A stretch of DNA of 64,000 nucleotides from Pimelobacter simplex (GTDB taxonomy: Bacteria > Actinomycetota > Actinomycetes > Propionibacteriales > Nocardioidaceae), in assembly GCF_024662235.1 (NCBI RefSeq), contig NZ_CP096276.1, positions 1,736,001 to 1,800,000 on the forward strand, read 5' to 3'. This document shows, in pieces, positions 40,181 to 48,482 of the stretch. The position numbers and the translations under genes were made by a program. The notes beneath the pieces were generated by a model, which was not told where the DNA came from, searched no databases, and saw only the letters and a program-made list of their open reading frames with translations. Numbering within the stretch: position 1 is the stretch's first letter; each line of letters opens with the position of its first letter.

Positions 40181-40699
40181 GTGGACAACCAACGGCTGCT
40201 GGTCGTCGTGCGACACGCCAAGGCCGAACCGTTCGCCGCCTCCGACGTCGAGCGCGTCCTGACCGACCGGGGGCGTCACGACGGCGCCGCGCTGGGCGCG
40301 TGGCTGGCGGCCCAGGGGGTGCGCCCGGGCGTCGCCTACGTGTCGTACGCCGCCCGGACCCGCGAGACCTGGCACGTCATGGCCGGCGCCGCGGCGTGGG
40401 TGCTCGCGCCCCACATCGACGGCAACCTCTACGGCACCGACGAGGACGGCGTCCTCGAGCTCGTGCACACCACGCCCGAGGACGTCGCGACCGTGGTCGT
40501 GGTCGGCCACAACCCGACGATGGGCATGCTGGCCCAGCTGCTCGACGACGGTGAGGGAGCGGCCACCGGCGCGGTCGCGACCGAGGGCTTCCCGACGAGC
40601 GCGGCGGCCGTGTTCGCCGTACCGGGGCCGTGGGCCGAGGTCGAGCCGATGGCGGCCCGCCTCGTCGGGTTCCACGTCGGCCGCGCCGCCGACGCCTAG
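40181..40699 (+). CDS. sixA: SixA-like phosphohistidine phosphatase
   Basis: The 172-residue histidine-phosphatase superfamily protein has the catalytic RHAKAEP near its N-terminus, an Arg-containing YAARTRETW and the second catalytic His in VVGHNPTMGM. SixA removes phosphate from histidines of HPt domains or PTS components; the corresponding target in actinobacteria is not well defined (homolog Rv1276c). It is short and single-domain, so phosphoglycerate mutase activity is unlikely. No obvious operon partner. Confidence 0.87.
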   Translation: MDNQRLLVVVRHAKAEPFAASDVERVLTDRGRHDGAALGAWLAAQGVRPGVAYVSYAARTRETWHVMAGAAAWVLAPHIDGNLYGTDEDGVLELVHTTPEDVATVVVVGHNPTMGMLAQLLDDGEGAATGAVATEGFPTSAAAVFAVPGPWAEVEPMAARLVGFHVGRAADA

Positions 40700-40711
40700 G
40701 GCGCTGGCGCG

Positions 40712-41938
40712 CTAGACCAGCGGCGGCGCGGGCGTCACGATGCCGGCCTCGGCGTCGGCGGCCTCGATCTCCTCGCGGGTGATCCCGAGCAGGTACATGA
40801 TCGTGTCGAGGTAGGGCACGTTGAGCGAGGTGTCAGCCGCCTCCTGGACGACGGCCCGCGCGTTGTAGGCGATGCCGAGCCCGGCGGCGTCGAGCATGTC
40901 GAGGTCGTTGGCGCCGTCGCCGATCGCGATCGTGGCCGCCTCGGAGACGCCCAGGTCGGCGGCGAACTCGCGCAGCGCCCGCGCCTTGCCGGCCCGGTCG
41001 ACGACCTCGCCGACGACCTCGCCGGTGAGCTTGCCGTCGACGATCTCGAGCGTGTTGGCTCGCGCCCGGTGGATGCCGAGGTCGGCGGCGAGCCGGTCGG
41101 TGATCTGGCTGAAGCCGCCCGAGACGATGGCGAAGCGGTAGCCGAGGCGGCGCAGCGTGCGCACCATCGTCCGGGCTCCGGGGTTGACCACGATGGCGGC
41201 GTAGACCTCGTCGAGGACCTTCTCGTCGAGCCCGGCGAGCAGCTTGACCCGCGCGCGCAGCGACTCCTCGAAGTCGAGCTCGCCGCGCATCGCGCGCTCG
41301 GTGACGTCGCCGACCTCGGCGCCGTAGCCGGCGTGCTGGGCGAGCATCTCGATGACCTCGCCCTGGATGAGGGTCGAGTCGACGTCCATCACGATCAGGC
41401 GCATGCCGTGGCGCAGCAGGTTGGCGGGCTGGACCGCCACGTCGATGCCGTACGACGCCGCGTCGCTCGCGAGCAGCATGCGGAGCCGGTCGGGGGCCGC
41501 GCCCGAGACGTCGAGCTCGATGGCGGTCACGGGGTAGCGGGCCATCCGCTCCATGCGGTCGATGTTGCCGCCGCAGTCGGCGATCCGGCCGGCGATGGCG
41601 GCCATCGCAGAGGCCTTGAGCGGCGCGCCGATGACGGTGACGTGGGCCCGGTCGGCCGGACGGGTCCGGTTGTCGCCCGAGCCGCGCTCGATCTCGACGC
41701 TCATGCCGAGCGCCTCGACGGTACTGGTCACCGCGTGGCGCAGCTTCTTGCGGTCGCGCGGCGCGGTGACGAGGACGCCGAGCACGAGCCGCCCGCGCAT
41801 CAGGATCTGCTCGATGTCGACGACCGCGACGCCGGAGCCGGCGAGGCTGTCGAGGACGGCGCTGGTCACACCGGGCCGGTCGGCACCGGTGACGGTGATC
41901 AGGAGGGTGTCGTCCGCGGCGGGATCGTGAGGGCTCAT
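40712..41938 (-). CDS. serB: Phosphoserine phosphatase with ACT domains
   Basis: The 408-residue protein has two ACT domains (ITVTGADRPGVTSAVLDSLA and HVTVIGAPLKASAMAAIAGR) followed by a HAD phosphatase with MDVDSTLIQGEVIEMLAQHA (nucleophile and acid Asp), LDFEESLRARVKLLAGL and IGDGANDLDML. It makes serine from phosphoserine and resembles SerB2 (Rv3042c), in which ACT domains bind serine. The two genes that follow upstream, an unknown gene and a divergent ABC ATPase, are a conserved neighbourhood with serB2. Confidence 0.95.
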   Translation of the reverse strand: MSPHDPAADDTLLITVTGADRPGVTSAVLDSLAGSGVAVVDIEQILMRGRLVLGVLVTAPRDRKKLRHAVTSTVEALGMSVEIERGSGDNRTRPADRAHVTVIGAPLKASAMAAIAGRIADCGGNIDRMERMARYPVTAIELDVSGAAPDRLRMLLASDAASYGIDVAVQPANLLRHGMRLIVMDVDSTLIQGEVIEMLAQHAGYGAEVGDVTERAMRGELDFEESLRARVKLLAGLDEKVLDEVYAAIVVNPGARTMVRTLRRLGYRFAIVSGGFSQITDRLAADLGIHRARANTLEIVDGKLTGEVVGEVVDRAGKARALREFAADLGVSEAATIAIGDGANDLDMLDAAGLGIAYNARAVVQEAADTSLNVPYLDTIMYLLGITREEIEAADAEAGIVTPAPPLV

Positions 41939-41950
41939 CGCGGGTGCAGG

Positions 41951-42694
41951 CTATCGCTGTCCGCGCTCGTCGTCGGCCGGTGGCCAGCCGTCGGGCGCGC
42001 ACGCGGCCGTCAGCGCCAGGCGCGCGGCCCGCTCCAGCGGCTCCAGCGCGTCGCGCCGGGCGGCCGCCTCGCTCGCGGTGACCGCGCCGCCGTCGTCCTC
42101 GAGGGCCAGCGCCGCGACGTGCTCCAGGTGCAGGGCGCGCCCGGCCAGGTCGATGCAGCGCGACGGCGTGCCCGGCGGGGCCGTCAGCGGGACCCCCGTG
42201 CGCAGGTCGTACAGCTCGTCGGCGACCTCGGGCCGCCAGCGCGCCACGTCCAGCTCGGCCAGCCGGTTCGCGGCGGCCAGCAGCGCCGCGCGCAGGCCGC
42301 GGTCGGCCTCGCCCAGGTCCGGCGGCGGACGCCGCTCGGCCGGCAGCAGCGCCCACTCGACCGCCCGGCCCACCTGGCGCGGCACCAGGCCGGTGCCGGC
42401 GCCCAGCAGCAGGGCGACCTCGCCGGCCTCGATCGCGGCACGGTTGAGCTCGCGCGGGCCGCGCAGCCCGGTCGGGTCACCCGGTGCCGGGAACACCGCG
42501 GCGACCGCGGTGGCGCCGTCGTTGCGGGCCGCGGCGAGCTCGAGGAGCAGGGGAGCGGGCTCGTCCGCACCGGTCACGACGTGGGCGACGTCCTCGCCGA
42601 GCACCGCGTCGAGGAAGTCGTCGGGCCCCACCCGGCCACGCAGCCACGCCGTACCCCACCAGGCGAGGCGGGCGGAGGCGGGGAGTGCGGTCAC
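41951..42694 (-). CDS. Conserved actinobacterial protein of unknown function near serB
   Basis: The 247-residue protein begins MTALPASARLAWWGTAWLRG and continues with GPDDFLDAVLGEDVAHVVTG and ARSPCCW-free, Ala-rich helices; no catalytic motif or membrane segment is recognisable. Its ends read ALTAACAPDGWPPADDERGQ. It lies 12 bp upstream of serB on the same strand and divergent from an ABC ATPase, so it is probably cotranscribed with serB. GTG 42694 is supported by a -10 box 7 nt upstream. Function cannot be assigned. Confidence 0.7.
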   Translation of the reverse strand: MTALPASARLAWWGTAWLRGRVGPDDFLDAVLGEDVAHVVTGADEPAPLLLELAAARNDGATAVAAVFPAPGDPTGLRGPRELNRAAIEAGEVALLLGAGTGLVPRQVGRAVEWALLPAERRPPPDLGEADRGLRAALLAAANRLAELDVARWRPEVADELYDLRTGVPLTAPPGTPSRCIDLAGRALHLEHVAALALEDDGGAVTASEAAARRDALEPLERAARLALTAACAPDGWPPADDERGQR

Positions 42695-42701
42695 GGCCCG
42701 G

Positions 42702-42718
42702 AGAGTACTCGTTAAGGT
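42702..42718. promoter_or_regulatory. Back-to-back divergent -10 boxes TACTCT (-) and TAAGGT (+)
   Basis: Minus-strand TACTCT (42702-42707) ends 7 nt before GTG 42694, and plus-strand TAAGGT (42713-42718) ends 7 nt before ATG 42726. Only 5 bp separate the two boxes, so the polymerase footprints must overlap and each -35 region falls within the other gene's first codons. Confidence 0.6.
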
Positions 42719-42725
42719 GGCTCGC

Positions 42726-43523
42726 ATGTCCGCCGTGCTGGAGCTCGCCGAGGTCACCGTGCGTCGTGGGCAGGCCACCCTGCTCGACCGGGTCAGCTGG
42801 GTGGTCCGCGAGGGCGAACGCTGGATCCTGCTCGGCGCCAACGGGGCCGGCAAGACCACGCTGCTCCAGATCGCCGCGGCCCAGCTGCACCCGACGTCCG
42901 GCGCGGTCGGCCTGCTGGGTGAGCTGCTCGGCACCGTCGACGTCTTCGAGCTGCGGCCGCGGATCGGGGTGTCCAGCGCGGCCGTCGCCGAGCGGATCCC
43001 GCGCAACGAGACGGTCCGCGACCTGGTCCTCTCCGCGTCGTACGCCGTGCTCGGGCGCTGGCGCGAGGAGTACGACGACGTCGACCACGCCCGCGCCGAC
43101 GCGCTGCTGCGCGAGGTCGGCGTGATGAAGCTGGCCGACCGCACCTTCGGCACCCTCAGCGAGGGCGAGCGCAAGCGGGTCCAGATCGCCCGGGCCCTGA
43201 TGACCGACCCCGAGCTGCTGCTCCTCGACGAGCCGGCCGCGGGCCTCGACCTCGGCGGTCGCGAGGACCTGGTCTCCACGCTGTCGGTCCTCGCCTACGA
43301 CCCGTCGTCCCCGGCGACGGTGCTCGTCTCGCACCACGTCGAGGAGATCCCGCCCGGCTTCACCCACGTGATCATGCTGCGCGACGGGCGGGTCGTGGCC
43401 GAGGGACCGATCGACGACACCCTCAGCGCCGAGACGCTCTCGGCGACGTTCGGGATGCCGCTCGTGCTCGAGCGCCACGACGACGGCAGGTACGCCGCGC
43501 GCCGCCGGCTGCGACGCGGCTGA
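42726..43523 (+). CDS. ABC transporter ATP-binding protein
   Basis: The 265-residue ATPase has Walker A GANGAGKTTLLQ, the Q-loop region, signature LSEGERKRVQIARAL, Walker B LLLLDEPAAG and the switch His in VLVSHHVEEI. No permease gene is adjacent. It matches Rv3041c, which sits next to serB2 in mycobacteria; the transport substrate or a non-transport role is unknown. It is divergent from the unknown gene upstream of serB with overlapping promoters. Confidence 0.87.
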   Translation: MSAVLELAEVTVRRGQATLLDRVSWVVREGERWILLGANGAGKTTLLQIAAAQLHPTSGAVGLLGELLGTVDVFELRPRIGVSSAAVAERIPRNETVRDLVLSASYAVLGRWREEYDDVDHARADALLREVGVMKLADRTFGTLSEGERKRVQIARALMTDPELLLLDEPAAGLDLGGREDLVSTLSVLAYDPSSPATVLVSHHVEEIPPGFTHVIMLRDGRVVAEGPIDDTLSAETLSATFGMPLVLERHDDGRYAARRRLRRG

Positions 43524-43556
43524 GGACCGCTGACCCCTTCCGTCGGGCCCACCGCC

Positions 43557-43562
43557 TAGGCT
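43557..43562 (+). promoter_or_regulatory. -10 hexamer TAGGCT of the NfeD-like gene
   Basis: TAGGCT ends 6 nt before the ATG at 43569; with no Shine-Dalgarno, the NfeD-paraslipin-TauE operon would begin leaderless. Confidence 0.55.
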
Positions 43563-43568
43563 CTAGTC

Positions 43569-44042
43569 ATGGACTGGTTGCGCGACCACCTCTGGGAGAC
43601 CTGGCTCGGGGCCTCCATCCTGCTCGCGCTCGCCGAGCTGCTCAGCCTCGACCTCTTCCTGCTGATGCTCGCCGGTGGCGCGCTCGCGGGTGTCGGCACG
43701 GCGCTGGTCACCGACAGCGCGGTGGTCCAGGTGCTCGTCGCCTCGGCGACCGCCGTCCTGCTGCTCGGCCTGGTCCGCCCCACGCTCGTGCGCCGCCTGC
43801 ACGGCGGCCCCGACCTGGTCCTCGGCCCGGCCAGCCTGGTCGGCAGCCGCGGCATCGTCACCGAGCCGGTCGCCGAGCACCGCCCCGGCCGGGTCAAGAT
43901 CGGCGGCGAGTCCTGGCTCGCGGTCGGTGAGCCGCCCGTGGCGGCCATCCCGGTCGGCACCAGCGTCGAGGTCGTCTCGATCGCCGGCGCCACCGCCCAC
44001 GTCCGTCCCGTGTCCGCACCCCAGATCGAGGAGCCCCGATGA
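43569..44042 (+). CDS. NfeD family membrane protein
   Basis: The 157-residue short-form NfeD has membrane helices (SILLALAELLSLDLFLLMLA, VLVASATAVLLLGLVRP) and a C-terminal OB-like domain (LVGSRGIVTEPV, GRVKIGGESWLAV). NfeD proteins work with SPFH scaffolds in membrane microdomains. The SPFH partner follows with an ATGA overlap, as in Rv1487-Rv1488. The ClpP-like protease domain of long NfeD proteins is absent. Confidence 0.88.
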   Translation: MDWLRDHLWETWLGASILLALAELLSLDLFLLMLAGGALAGVGTALVTDSAVVQVLVASATAVLLLGLVRPTLVRRLHGGPDLVLGPASLVGSRGIVTEPVAEHRPGRVKIGGESWLAVGEPPVAAIPVGTSVEVVSIAGATAHVRPVSAPQIEEPR

Positions 44043-45178
44043 TCGTCCTGGTCCTGCTGATCCTGCTGATGCTGCTGGCGATCACCGTGGTGGCGAAGTC
44101 CATCCGAGTGGTCCCACAGGCCTACAACGGCATCGTCGAGCGCTTCGGCAAGTACAAGGAGACGCTGCCGGCCGGCCTCAACTTCGTCGTGCCCTTCGTC
44201 GACAAGGTCCGCTACATGATCGACCTGCGCGAGCAGGTCGTCAGCTTCCCGCCGCAGGCGGCGATCACCGAGGACAACCTGACCGTCGACGTCGACACGG
44301 TCATCTACTTCCAGGTGACCGACCCGATCGCGGCGACCTACGAGATCTCCAATTACATCCAGGCGATCGAGCAGCTGACCATGACCACGCTGCGCAACGT
44401 GGTCGGCGGCATGGACCTCGAGCAGACCCTGACCAGCCGCGAGTCGATCAACAGTGGCCTGTCCGCGGTGCTCGACGAGACCACCGGCCGGTGGGGGATC
44501 AAGGTCAAGCGCGTCGAGATCAAGGGCATCGACCCGCCGCCCTCGATCAAGGACGCGATGGAGAAGCAGATGCGCGCCGAGCGCGACAAGCGCGCCCTCG
44601 TCCTCACCGCCGAGGGTCAGCGCCAGTCCGCGATCCTCACCGCCGAGGGCAACAAGCAGTCGGCGATCCTCAACGCCGAGGGTCAGCGCGAGGCCCAGAT
44701 CCTCGGCGCCCAGGCCGACCGCGAGGCCCAGATCCTGCGCGCCCAGGGTGAGGGCCAGGCCATCCAGACGGTCTTCCAGGCGATCCACGACGGGCGCCCG
44801 GACCAGTCGCTGCTGGCCTACCAGTACCTCCAGATGATGCCCAAGATCGCCGAGGGCGACGCCAACAAGCTGTGGGTCATCCCGTCCGAGATCACCAAGG
44901 CCCTCGAGGGCCTCGGCTCCTCGATCCACGAGATCGCCGGCATCCCGAAGCAGACCTCCGGCCCGCTCACCCGCGTCGACATGGGCCCGACCGAGCCCAC
45001 GCTGGCCGTCGACAGCAGCGTCAGCGAGGCGGCCGCCGCCGTGCAGGAGGCGATCGCCGAGGCCGAGAGCGCCGCCCGACCGGGCCGCTCGCTGAGCAGC
45101 GACGACGACGCCCCGGCCGCTCCTGCTGCGGAGCCGCCGCCGGCGCCCCCCGCGCCGCCGGCCGCTCCGGCGGAGTGA
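44039..45178 (+). CDS. SPFH/band 7 protein (paraslipin)
   Basis: The 379-residue protein has an N-terminal membrane anchor (MIVLVLLILLMLLAITVVAK), an SPFH domain (RVVPQAYNGIVERFGKYKET, FVVPFVDKVRYMIDLREQVV), then a helical repeat region in which TAEGQRQSAIL, TAEGNKQSAIL and NAEGQREAQIL recur, and a Pro/Ala-rich tail. Paraslipins assemble large cage-like scaffolds at the membrane and protect membrane proteins from proteolysis. Coupled to NfeD upstream and to a TauE-like transporter downstream (GTGA). Confidence 0.91.
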   Translation: MIVLVLLILLMLLAITVVAKSIRVVPQAYNGIVERFGKYKETLPAGLNFVVPFVDKVRYMIDLREQVVSFPPQAAITEDNLTVDVDTVIYFQVTDPIAATYEISNYIQAIEQLTMTTLRNVVGGMDLEQTLTSRESINSGLSAVLDETTGRWGIKVKRVEIKGIDPPPSIKDAMEKQMRAERDKRALVLTAEGQRQSAILTAEGNKQSAILNAEGQREAQILGAQADREAQILRAQGEGQAIQTVFQAIHDGRPDQSLLAYQYLQMMPKIAEGDANKLWVIPSEITKALEGLGSSIHEIAGIPKQTSGPLTRVDMGPTEPTLAVDSSVSEAAAAVQEAIAEAESAARPGRSLSSDDDAPAAPAAEPPPAPPAPPAAPAE

Positions 45179-45975
45179 GTCCGCTCGAAGCAGCCGCGAT
45201 CCTGATCGCCGGCGTCGGCGCCGGCACCATCAACACCGTCGTCGGGTCGGGAACGCTCATCACGTTCCCGACCCTGCTCGCCCTCGGCGTGCCCCCGGTG
45301 ACGGCGAACATGTCCAACAGCCTCGGCCTCGTGCCGGGCGGGGTCGCGGGCGCGATCGGCTACCGCCGCGAGCTCACCGGCCAGCGCAGCCGGGTGCTGC
45401 GGCTCCTGGTGTTCTCCACCGCCGGCGGCGCGCTCGGCGCGATCCTGCTGCTCGTGCTGCCGCCCGGCGCCTTCGAGACGATCGTGCCGGTGCTTATCCT
45501 CCTGGGCATCGTGCTCGTGATCGTCCAGCCGCGCCTGTCCCGGATGGTGGCCGAGCGTGCCGAACGCCGCGCGGCCGCGGGCGTCGTACCGGTGGAGCGG
45601 GCGTGGTGGGTGCCCCCGGCGGTCTTCGCGACCGGCCTCTACGGCGGCTACTTCGGCGCCGCCCAGGGCGTCCTCCTCATGGGCGTGCTCGGCATCGGCG
45701 TCGCCGAGACCCTCCAGCGCCTCAACGGAGTCAAGAACGTCCTCGTCGCCGTCGTCAACGGCGTCGCCGGCCTGATCTTCGTCGTCGTGGCCCAGCTCGG
45801 CCTCTTCGGTACCGAGGCCGAGGTGGACTGGCTCCTCGTCCTCCTCATCGGCACCGGCGCCATCGCCGGAGGCTTTCTCGGCGCCGCCGTCGGCCGCCGG
45901 CTGCCCCCGATCGTCCTGCGCACGGTGATCGTCGTGGTCGGCCTGGTCGCGGTCGCCGTACTCTTCGTGTCCTGA
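45175..45975 (+). CDS. TauE/SafE family permease
   Basis: The 266-residue membrane protein has the duplicated TauE/SafE layout, including GVGAGTINTVVGSGTLITFP near the start and GLYGGYFGAAQGVLLMGVLG in the second half. Family members export sulfite, sulfoacetate or related anions. GTG 45175 overlaps the paraslipin stop by GTGA, so this transporter is tied to the NfeD-SPFH pair; a scaffold-client relationship is an inference. Substrate is unknown. Confidence 0.86.
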   Translation: MSPLEAAAILIAGVGAGTINTVVGSGTLITFPTLLALGVPPVTANMSNSLGLVPGGVAGAIGYRRELTGQRSRVLRLLVFSTAGGALGAILLLVLPPGAFETIVPVLILLGIVLVIVQPRLSRMVAERAERRAAAGVVPVERAWWVPPAVFATGLYGGYFGAAQGVLLMGVLGIGVAETLQRLNGVKNVLVAVVNGVAGLIFVVVAQLGLFGTEAEVDWLLVLLIGTGAIAGGFLGAAVGRRLPPIVLRTVIVVVGLVAVAVLFVS

Positions 45976-45992
45976 ACTCCGGAAGGAACCCG

Positions 45993-46526
45993 ATGTCGAC
46001 ACCGACGCCGCCGTGGGGCAGCGAGCCCGAGGGCCCGCAGCAGCCCGGCGCCGAGCCGACCCAGCCCTACCCGGGCTACGGCCAGCAGCAGCCGCCGCCG
46101 GCCTACGGCCAGCAGCCCGGCTACCCGCCCCCGCCGCAGCAGCCCCAGCAGCCCCAGCAGCCGATGCAGCCCGGCTACGACCCCTACGGGCAGGGCCCCG
46201 CGCAGCAGCCGTACGGCTACTACGCCTACGGCTACGGCGCCCCCGCGCCGACCAACGGCCTGGCGATCGCCTCGCTCGTGGTCAGCATCCTGAGCGCGGT
46301 CGGCATCTGCCTGTGCGTGCTCCCGGGTCTGCTGGGCGCGGTCGGCGCGATCCTCGGCCACGTGGCGCGACGCCAGATCCGCACGCGTGGTGAGCAGGGC
46401 GGCCCGCTGGCGCTGTCCGGCATCATCGTCGGCTGGATCGCGTTCGGCCTCGCCCTGGCGATCGGGATCTTCTACGTCGTGGTGCTCGTGGCGTCCGGCG
46501 ACAGCTGGGACTACACGACCTACTGA
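45993..46526 (+). CDS. DUF4190 membrane protein with Pro/Gln/Tyr-rich N-terminus
   Basis: The 177-residue protein starts with an about 85-residue low-complexity segment rich in Pro, Gln, Tyr and Gly (PYPGYGQQQPPP, QQPQQPQQPMQPGYD), followed by TNGLAIASLVVSILSAVGIC and a second helix, the DUF4190 fold. ATG 45993 follows GGAAGGA. It lies 17 bp after the TauE gene. A closely similar protein is encoded at 47008. Function is unknown; disordered N-termini of this kind may mediate interactions. Confidence 0.83.
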   Translation: MSTPTPPWGSEPEGPQQPGAEPTQPYPGYGQQQPPPAYGQQPGYPPPPQQPQQPQQPMQPGYDPYGQGPAQQPYGYYAYGYGAPAPTNGLAIASLVVSILSAVGICLCVLPGLLGAVGAILGHVARRQIRTRGEQGGPLALSGIIVGWIAFGLALAIGIFYVVVLVASGDSWDYTTY

Positions 46527-46535
46527 GCTACCGAG

Positions 46536-46931
46536 CTACTGAGCCGCGGTGGCCGCCGCGGCCTTGGCGGCCCCGCGGTTGAGCACCAGCGCCACCAGCC
46601 CGGACCCGACCGCGCCGAGCGCCACGCCGGCGAGCATCCCGGCCGACGGCTTCGGGACGGCGTCGCCCTGGAGCTCGACGACGCCGGTGACGGCGTCCGC
46701 ACCGTCGACCGCGATCCCGACCAGCGTCAGGTTGCGGCGCAGCCGGCCCTTGGAGACGAGGGTGACCGCGCCGAGTGCGATCTCGCGGGCGCCGAACATC
46801 CGGCCGAAGTACGACAGCTGCGGGTTGCCGACCGGGTCGAGCCCGAACACCTTGGCGGTCGTCGTGGGAGCGGCGAGCGCACCGACGCCGAGGGCGATGC
46901 GGCCGAGGGAGAGTCCAGTCACGGGATCCAT
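46536..46931 (-). CDS. Small membrane protein of unknown function
   Basis: The 131-residue protein starts MDPVTGLSLGRIALGVGALA and contains about three hydrophobic segments, FGRMFGAREIALGAVTLVSK, LTLVGIAVDGADAVTGVVEL and MLAGVALGAVGSGLVALVLN. It resembles DUF4267-like proteins but the match is only by eye. ATG 46931 has a -10 box 6 nt upstream. It sits between two DUF4190 genes on the opposite strand. Confidence 0.68.
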   Translation of the reverse strand: MDPVTGLSLGRIALGVGALAAPTTTAKVFGLDPVGNPQLSYFGRMFGAREIALGAVTLVSKGRLRRNLTLVGIAVDGADAVTGVVELQGDAVPKPSAGMLAGVALGAVGSGLVALVLNRGAAKAAAATAAQ

Positions 46932-46937
46932 GGCCAG

Positions 46938-46943
46938 ACCCTA
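46938..46943 (-). promoter_or_regulatory. -10 hexamer TAGGGT of the small membrane protein gene
   Basis: Minus-strand TAGGGT ends 6 nt before the ATG at 46931; the spacer CTGGCC has no Shine-Dalgarno character. Confidence 0.5.
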
Positions 46944-47007
46944 GAGGAGCCGCGGCGGGCGCGGGGCGAGGTCCGCGGATCGCTCCCGGCGTGGGACGAT
47001 GCGGCCC

Positions 47008-47406
47008 ATGACGACGCCGCCGGGTCCGCCGCCGTACCAGCCCTACGGCGAGCAGCCGCCCTACGGCGGACAGCCGCCCTACGGCGGGCCGTCGCCCTAC
47101 GGCTATCCGGCGCCGCGCCCGACCAACGGCCTGGCGATCGCCTCGCTGGTCGTCAGCATCCTCTCGCTGGTGGTCTGCGCGGGCGCGCCCGGCTTCATCG
47201 GCGCGATCCTCGGCCACGTGGCGCGCGGTCAGATCCGGCGCGAGCAGCAGGAGGGCGGTGGGCTCGCGATCGCCGGCGTGATCGTCGGCTGGCTCGGCTT
47301 CGCGCTGTTCGTCGGCCTGGTGGTCTTCTTCATCGCGATCGGCGTCTTCGTCGAGAACAGCGTCGACTGCACGACCGACTCGTCGGGGACCTTCAGCTGC
47401 GAGTGA
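47008..47406 (+). CDS. DUF4190 membrane protein, second copy
   Basis: The 132-residue protein has a short Pro/Tyr/Gly-rich N-terminus (PPYGGQPPYGGPSPYG) and then the same TNGLAIASLVVSILSLVVC as the gene at 45993, with a helix pair and a short exported tail (DCTTDSSGTFSCE) that could form a disulfide. ATG 47008 is preferred to ATG 46999 because a hexamer GACGAT ends 7 nt before it. Its 3' end overlaps the convergent hydrolase by 14 bp. Function is unknown. Confidence 0.8.
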   Translation: MTTPPGPPPYQPYGEQPPYGGQPPYGGPSPYGYPAPRPTNGLAIASLVVSILSLVVCAGAPGFIGAILGHVARGQIRREQQEGGGLAIAGVIVGWLGFALFVGLVVFFIAIGVFVENSVDCTTDSSGTFSCE

Positions 47407-48364
47407 CGCCGTCGACGTAGGCCCCGAGCCATCGCTCGATCTCGTCGTAGGCCCGGGCCCGCGGCTCGCTGCGCGAGAGCACGACGTCGTGCACCGCCCC
47501 CGGTACGGCGGCGTAGGTGACGTGCGCGCCGACCGAGGTCGACCAGCGCCGGATCTGGCGCACGTCGAGGACGATGTCGGTCGAGAAGACCTCCTCGTCC
47601 ATCGCCTGGGGCCGCCCGGAACGGTCCGAGGACAGCACCAGCACGGGCGCCGCCACCGACAGCCCGGCCTGGAGCCGGGCGTGACCGCGCCGGATCGCGC
47701 GCAGCCAGCCGAACCGGACGGGGAACGAGTTGACCGGCTTCCAGTCGAGGTCGAACTCCCACTCGCCCTCGTGGTCGCGGTGCAGGCTGCGCGCGTAGTA
47801 GCCGCTGACGTCGCGACCCAGCTCGCGCATCGGCTGGCGCCGGCCGACCTGGTCCACGACGAGGTTCGCCACGGGGGAGCGCAGCGCGGGCTTGCCCTGC
47901 AGGTCGAGCCAGGGCGAGTTGAGCAGCAGCCCGCTGAGCTCGGCCGGCTGGCGCGCATCGGCCCACAGCGCGACGATCAGCCCGCCGGTGGAGTGCCCGG
48001 ACAGCACGACGTCGCGGTGGCCGTCGCGCACGGTGATCCGCTCCCAGGCGGCGTCGAGCTCGGCGAAGTACTCCTCGAGGTCGCCGACGTAGGTCGCCGA
48101 CTGGTGGGGGCGCAGCGAGCGGCCGTACTTGCGCAGGTCCAGGCCGTACATGTCCCGGTCGCGCTCGAGCCACCAGGCGCCGTACTCGGTGTGGAAGAAG
48201 TAGTCCGAGAACCCGTGCACGTGCAGCGTGGCCCGGTCGGTCGGGGTGTCGCGGCGCCGGCTGACCAGCGTCGCGACGACCTCGCCCTCGAAGTCGTCGG
48301 TGAGGGGGATCGTCTCGCTGCGCCACGGTTCCCCGAGGACGTCGACCGCGCTCTGCTCGCTCAC
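47393..48364 (-). CDS. Serine aminopeptidase/monoacylglycerol lipase-like hydrolase
   Basis: The 323-residue alpha/beta hydrolase has HVHGFSDYFFHTEYGAWW, where the oxyanion region is expected, DLRKYGRSLRPHQ, and the nucleophile motif SGHSTGG, followed by LLNSPWLDLQG; the C-terminal His is in PGAVHDVVLS. This matches the Hydrolase_4 (serine aminopeptidase S33) group that includes monoacylglycerol lipases and lysophospholipases. GTG 48364 is chosen because GGTGAC precedes it closely and homology starts there. Divergent from a phosphatase gene across a strong inverted repeat. Confidence 0.84.
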   Translation of the reverse strand: MSEQSAVDVLGEPWRSETIPLTDDFEGEVVATLVSRRRDTPTDRATLHVHGFSDYFFHTEYGAWWLERDRDMYGLDLRKYGRSLRPHQSATYVGDLEEYFAELDAAWERITVRDGHRDVVLSGHSTGGLIVALWADARQPAELSGLLLNSPWLDLQGKPALRSPVANLVVDQVGRRQPMRELGRDVSGYYARSLHRDHEGEWEFDLDWKPVNSFPVRFGWLRAIRRGHARLQAGLSVAAPVLVLSSDRSGRPQAMDEEVFSTDIVLDVRQIRRWSTSVGAHVTYAAVPGAVHDVVLSRSEPRARAYDEIERWLGAYVDGVTRS

Positions 48365-48416
48365 GTCACCCGAGTCTGCCAGCCCGGTGGAGGATGCGCC
48401 GAAAGAAAGGCGGACC

Positions 48417-48446
48417 CGGTCCGGCAAAGGGGGGTTTGCCGGACCG
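48417..48446. promoter_or_regulatory. 12-bp perfect inverted repeat upstream of the phosphatase gene
   Basis: CGGTCCGGCAAA (48417-48428) and TTTGCCGGACCG (48435-48446) flank a run of six G. It lies between the divergent hydrolase and phosphatase genes and ends about 25 bp upstream of the -10 box at 48471, covering the expected -35 position. It is therefore a strong operator candidate. Confidence 0.6.
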
Positions 48447-48470
48447 AGCCCGCACACAGGCTAGCGTCCG

Positions 48471-48476
48471 TACGCT
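48471..48476 (+). promoter_or_regulatory. -10 hexamer TACGCT of the phosphatase gene
   Basis: TACGCT ends 6 nt before the GTG at 48483. Confidence 0.5.
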
Positions 48477-48482
48477 GGCGGG

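Noticed and set aside
44580..44770. Short tandem repeats in DNA (EGQRQSAIL-like units)
   Set aside because: They are part of the coding sequence of the paraslipin and reflect its helical repeat.
46060..46210. Low-complexity CAG/CCG-rich tract
   Set aside because: It encodes the Pro/Gln-rich N-terminus of a DUF4190 protein.
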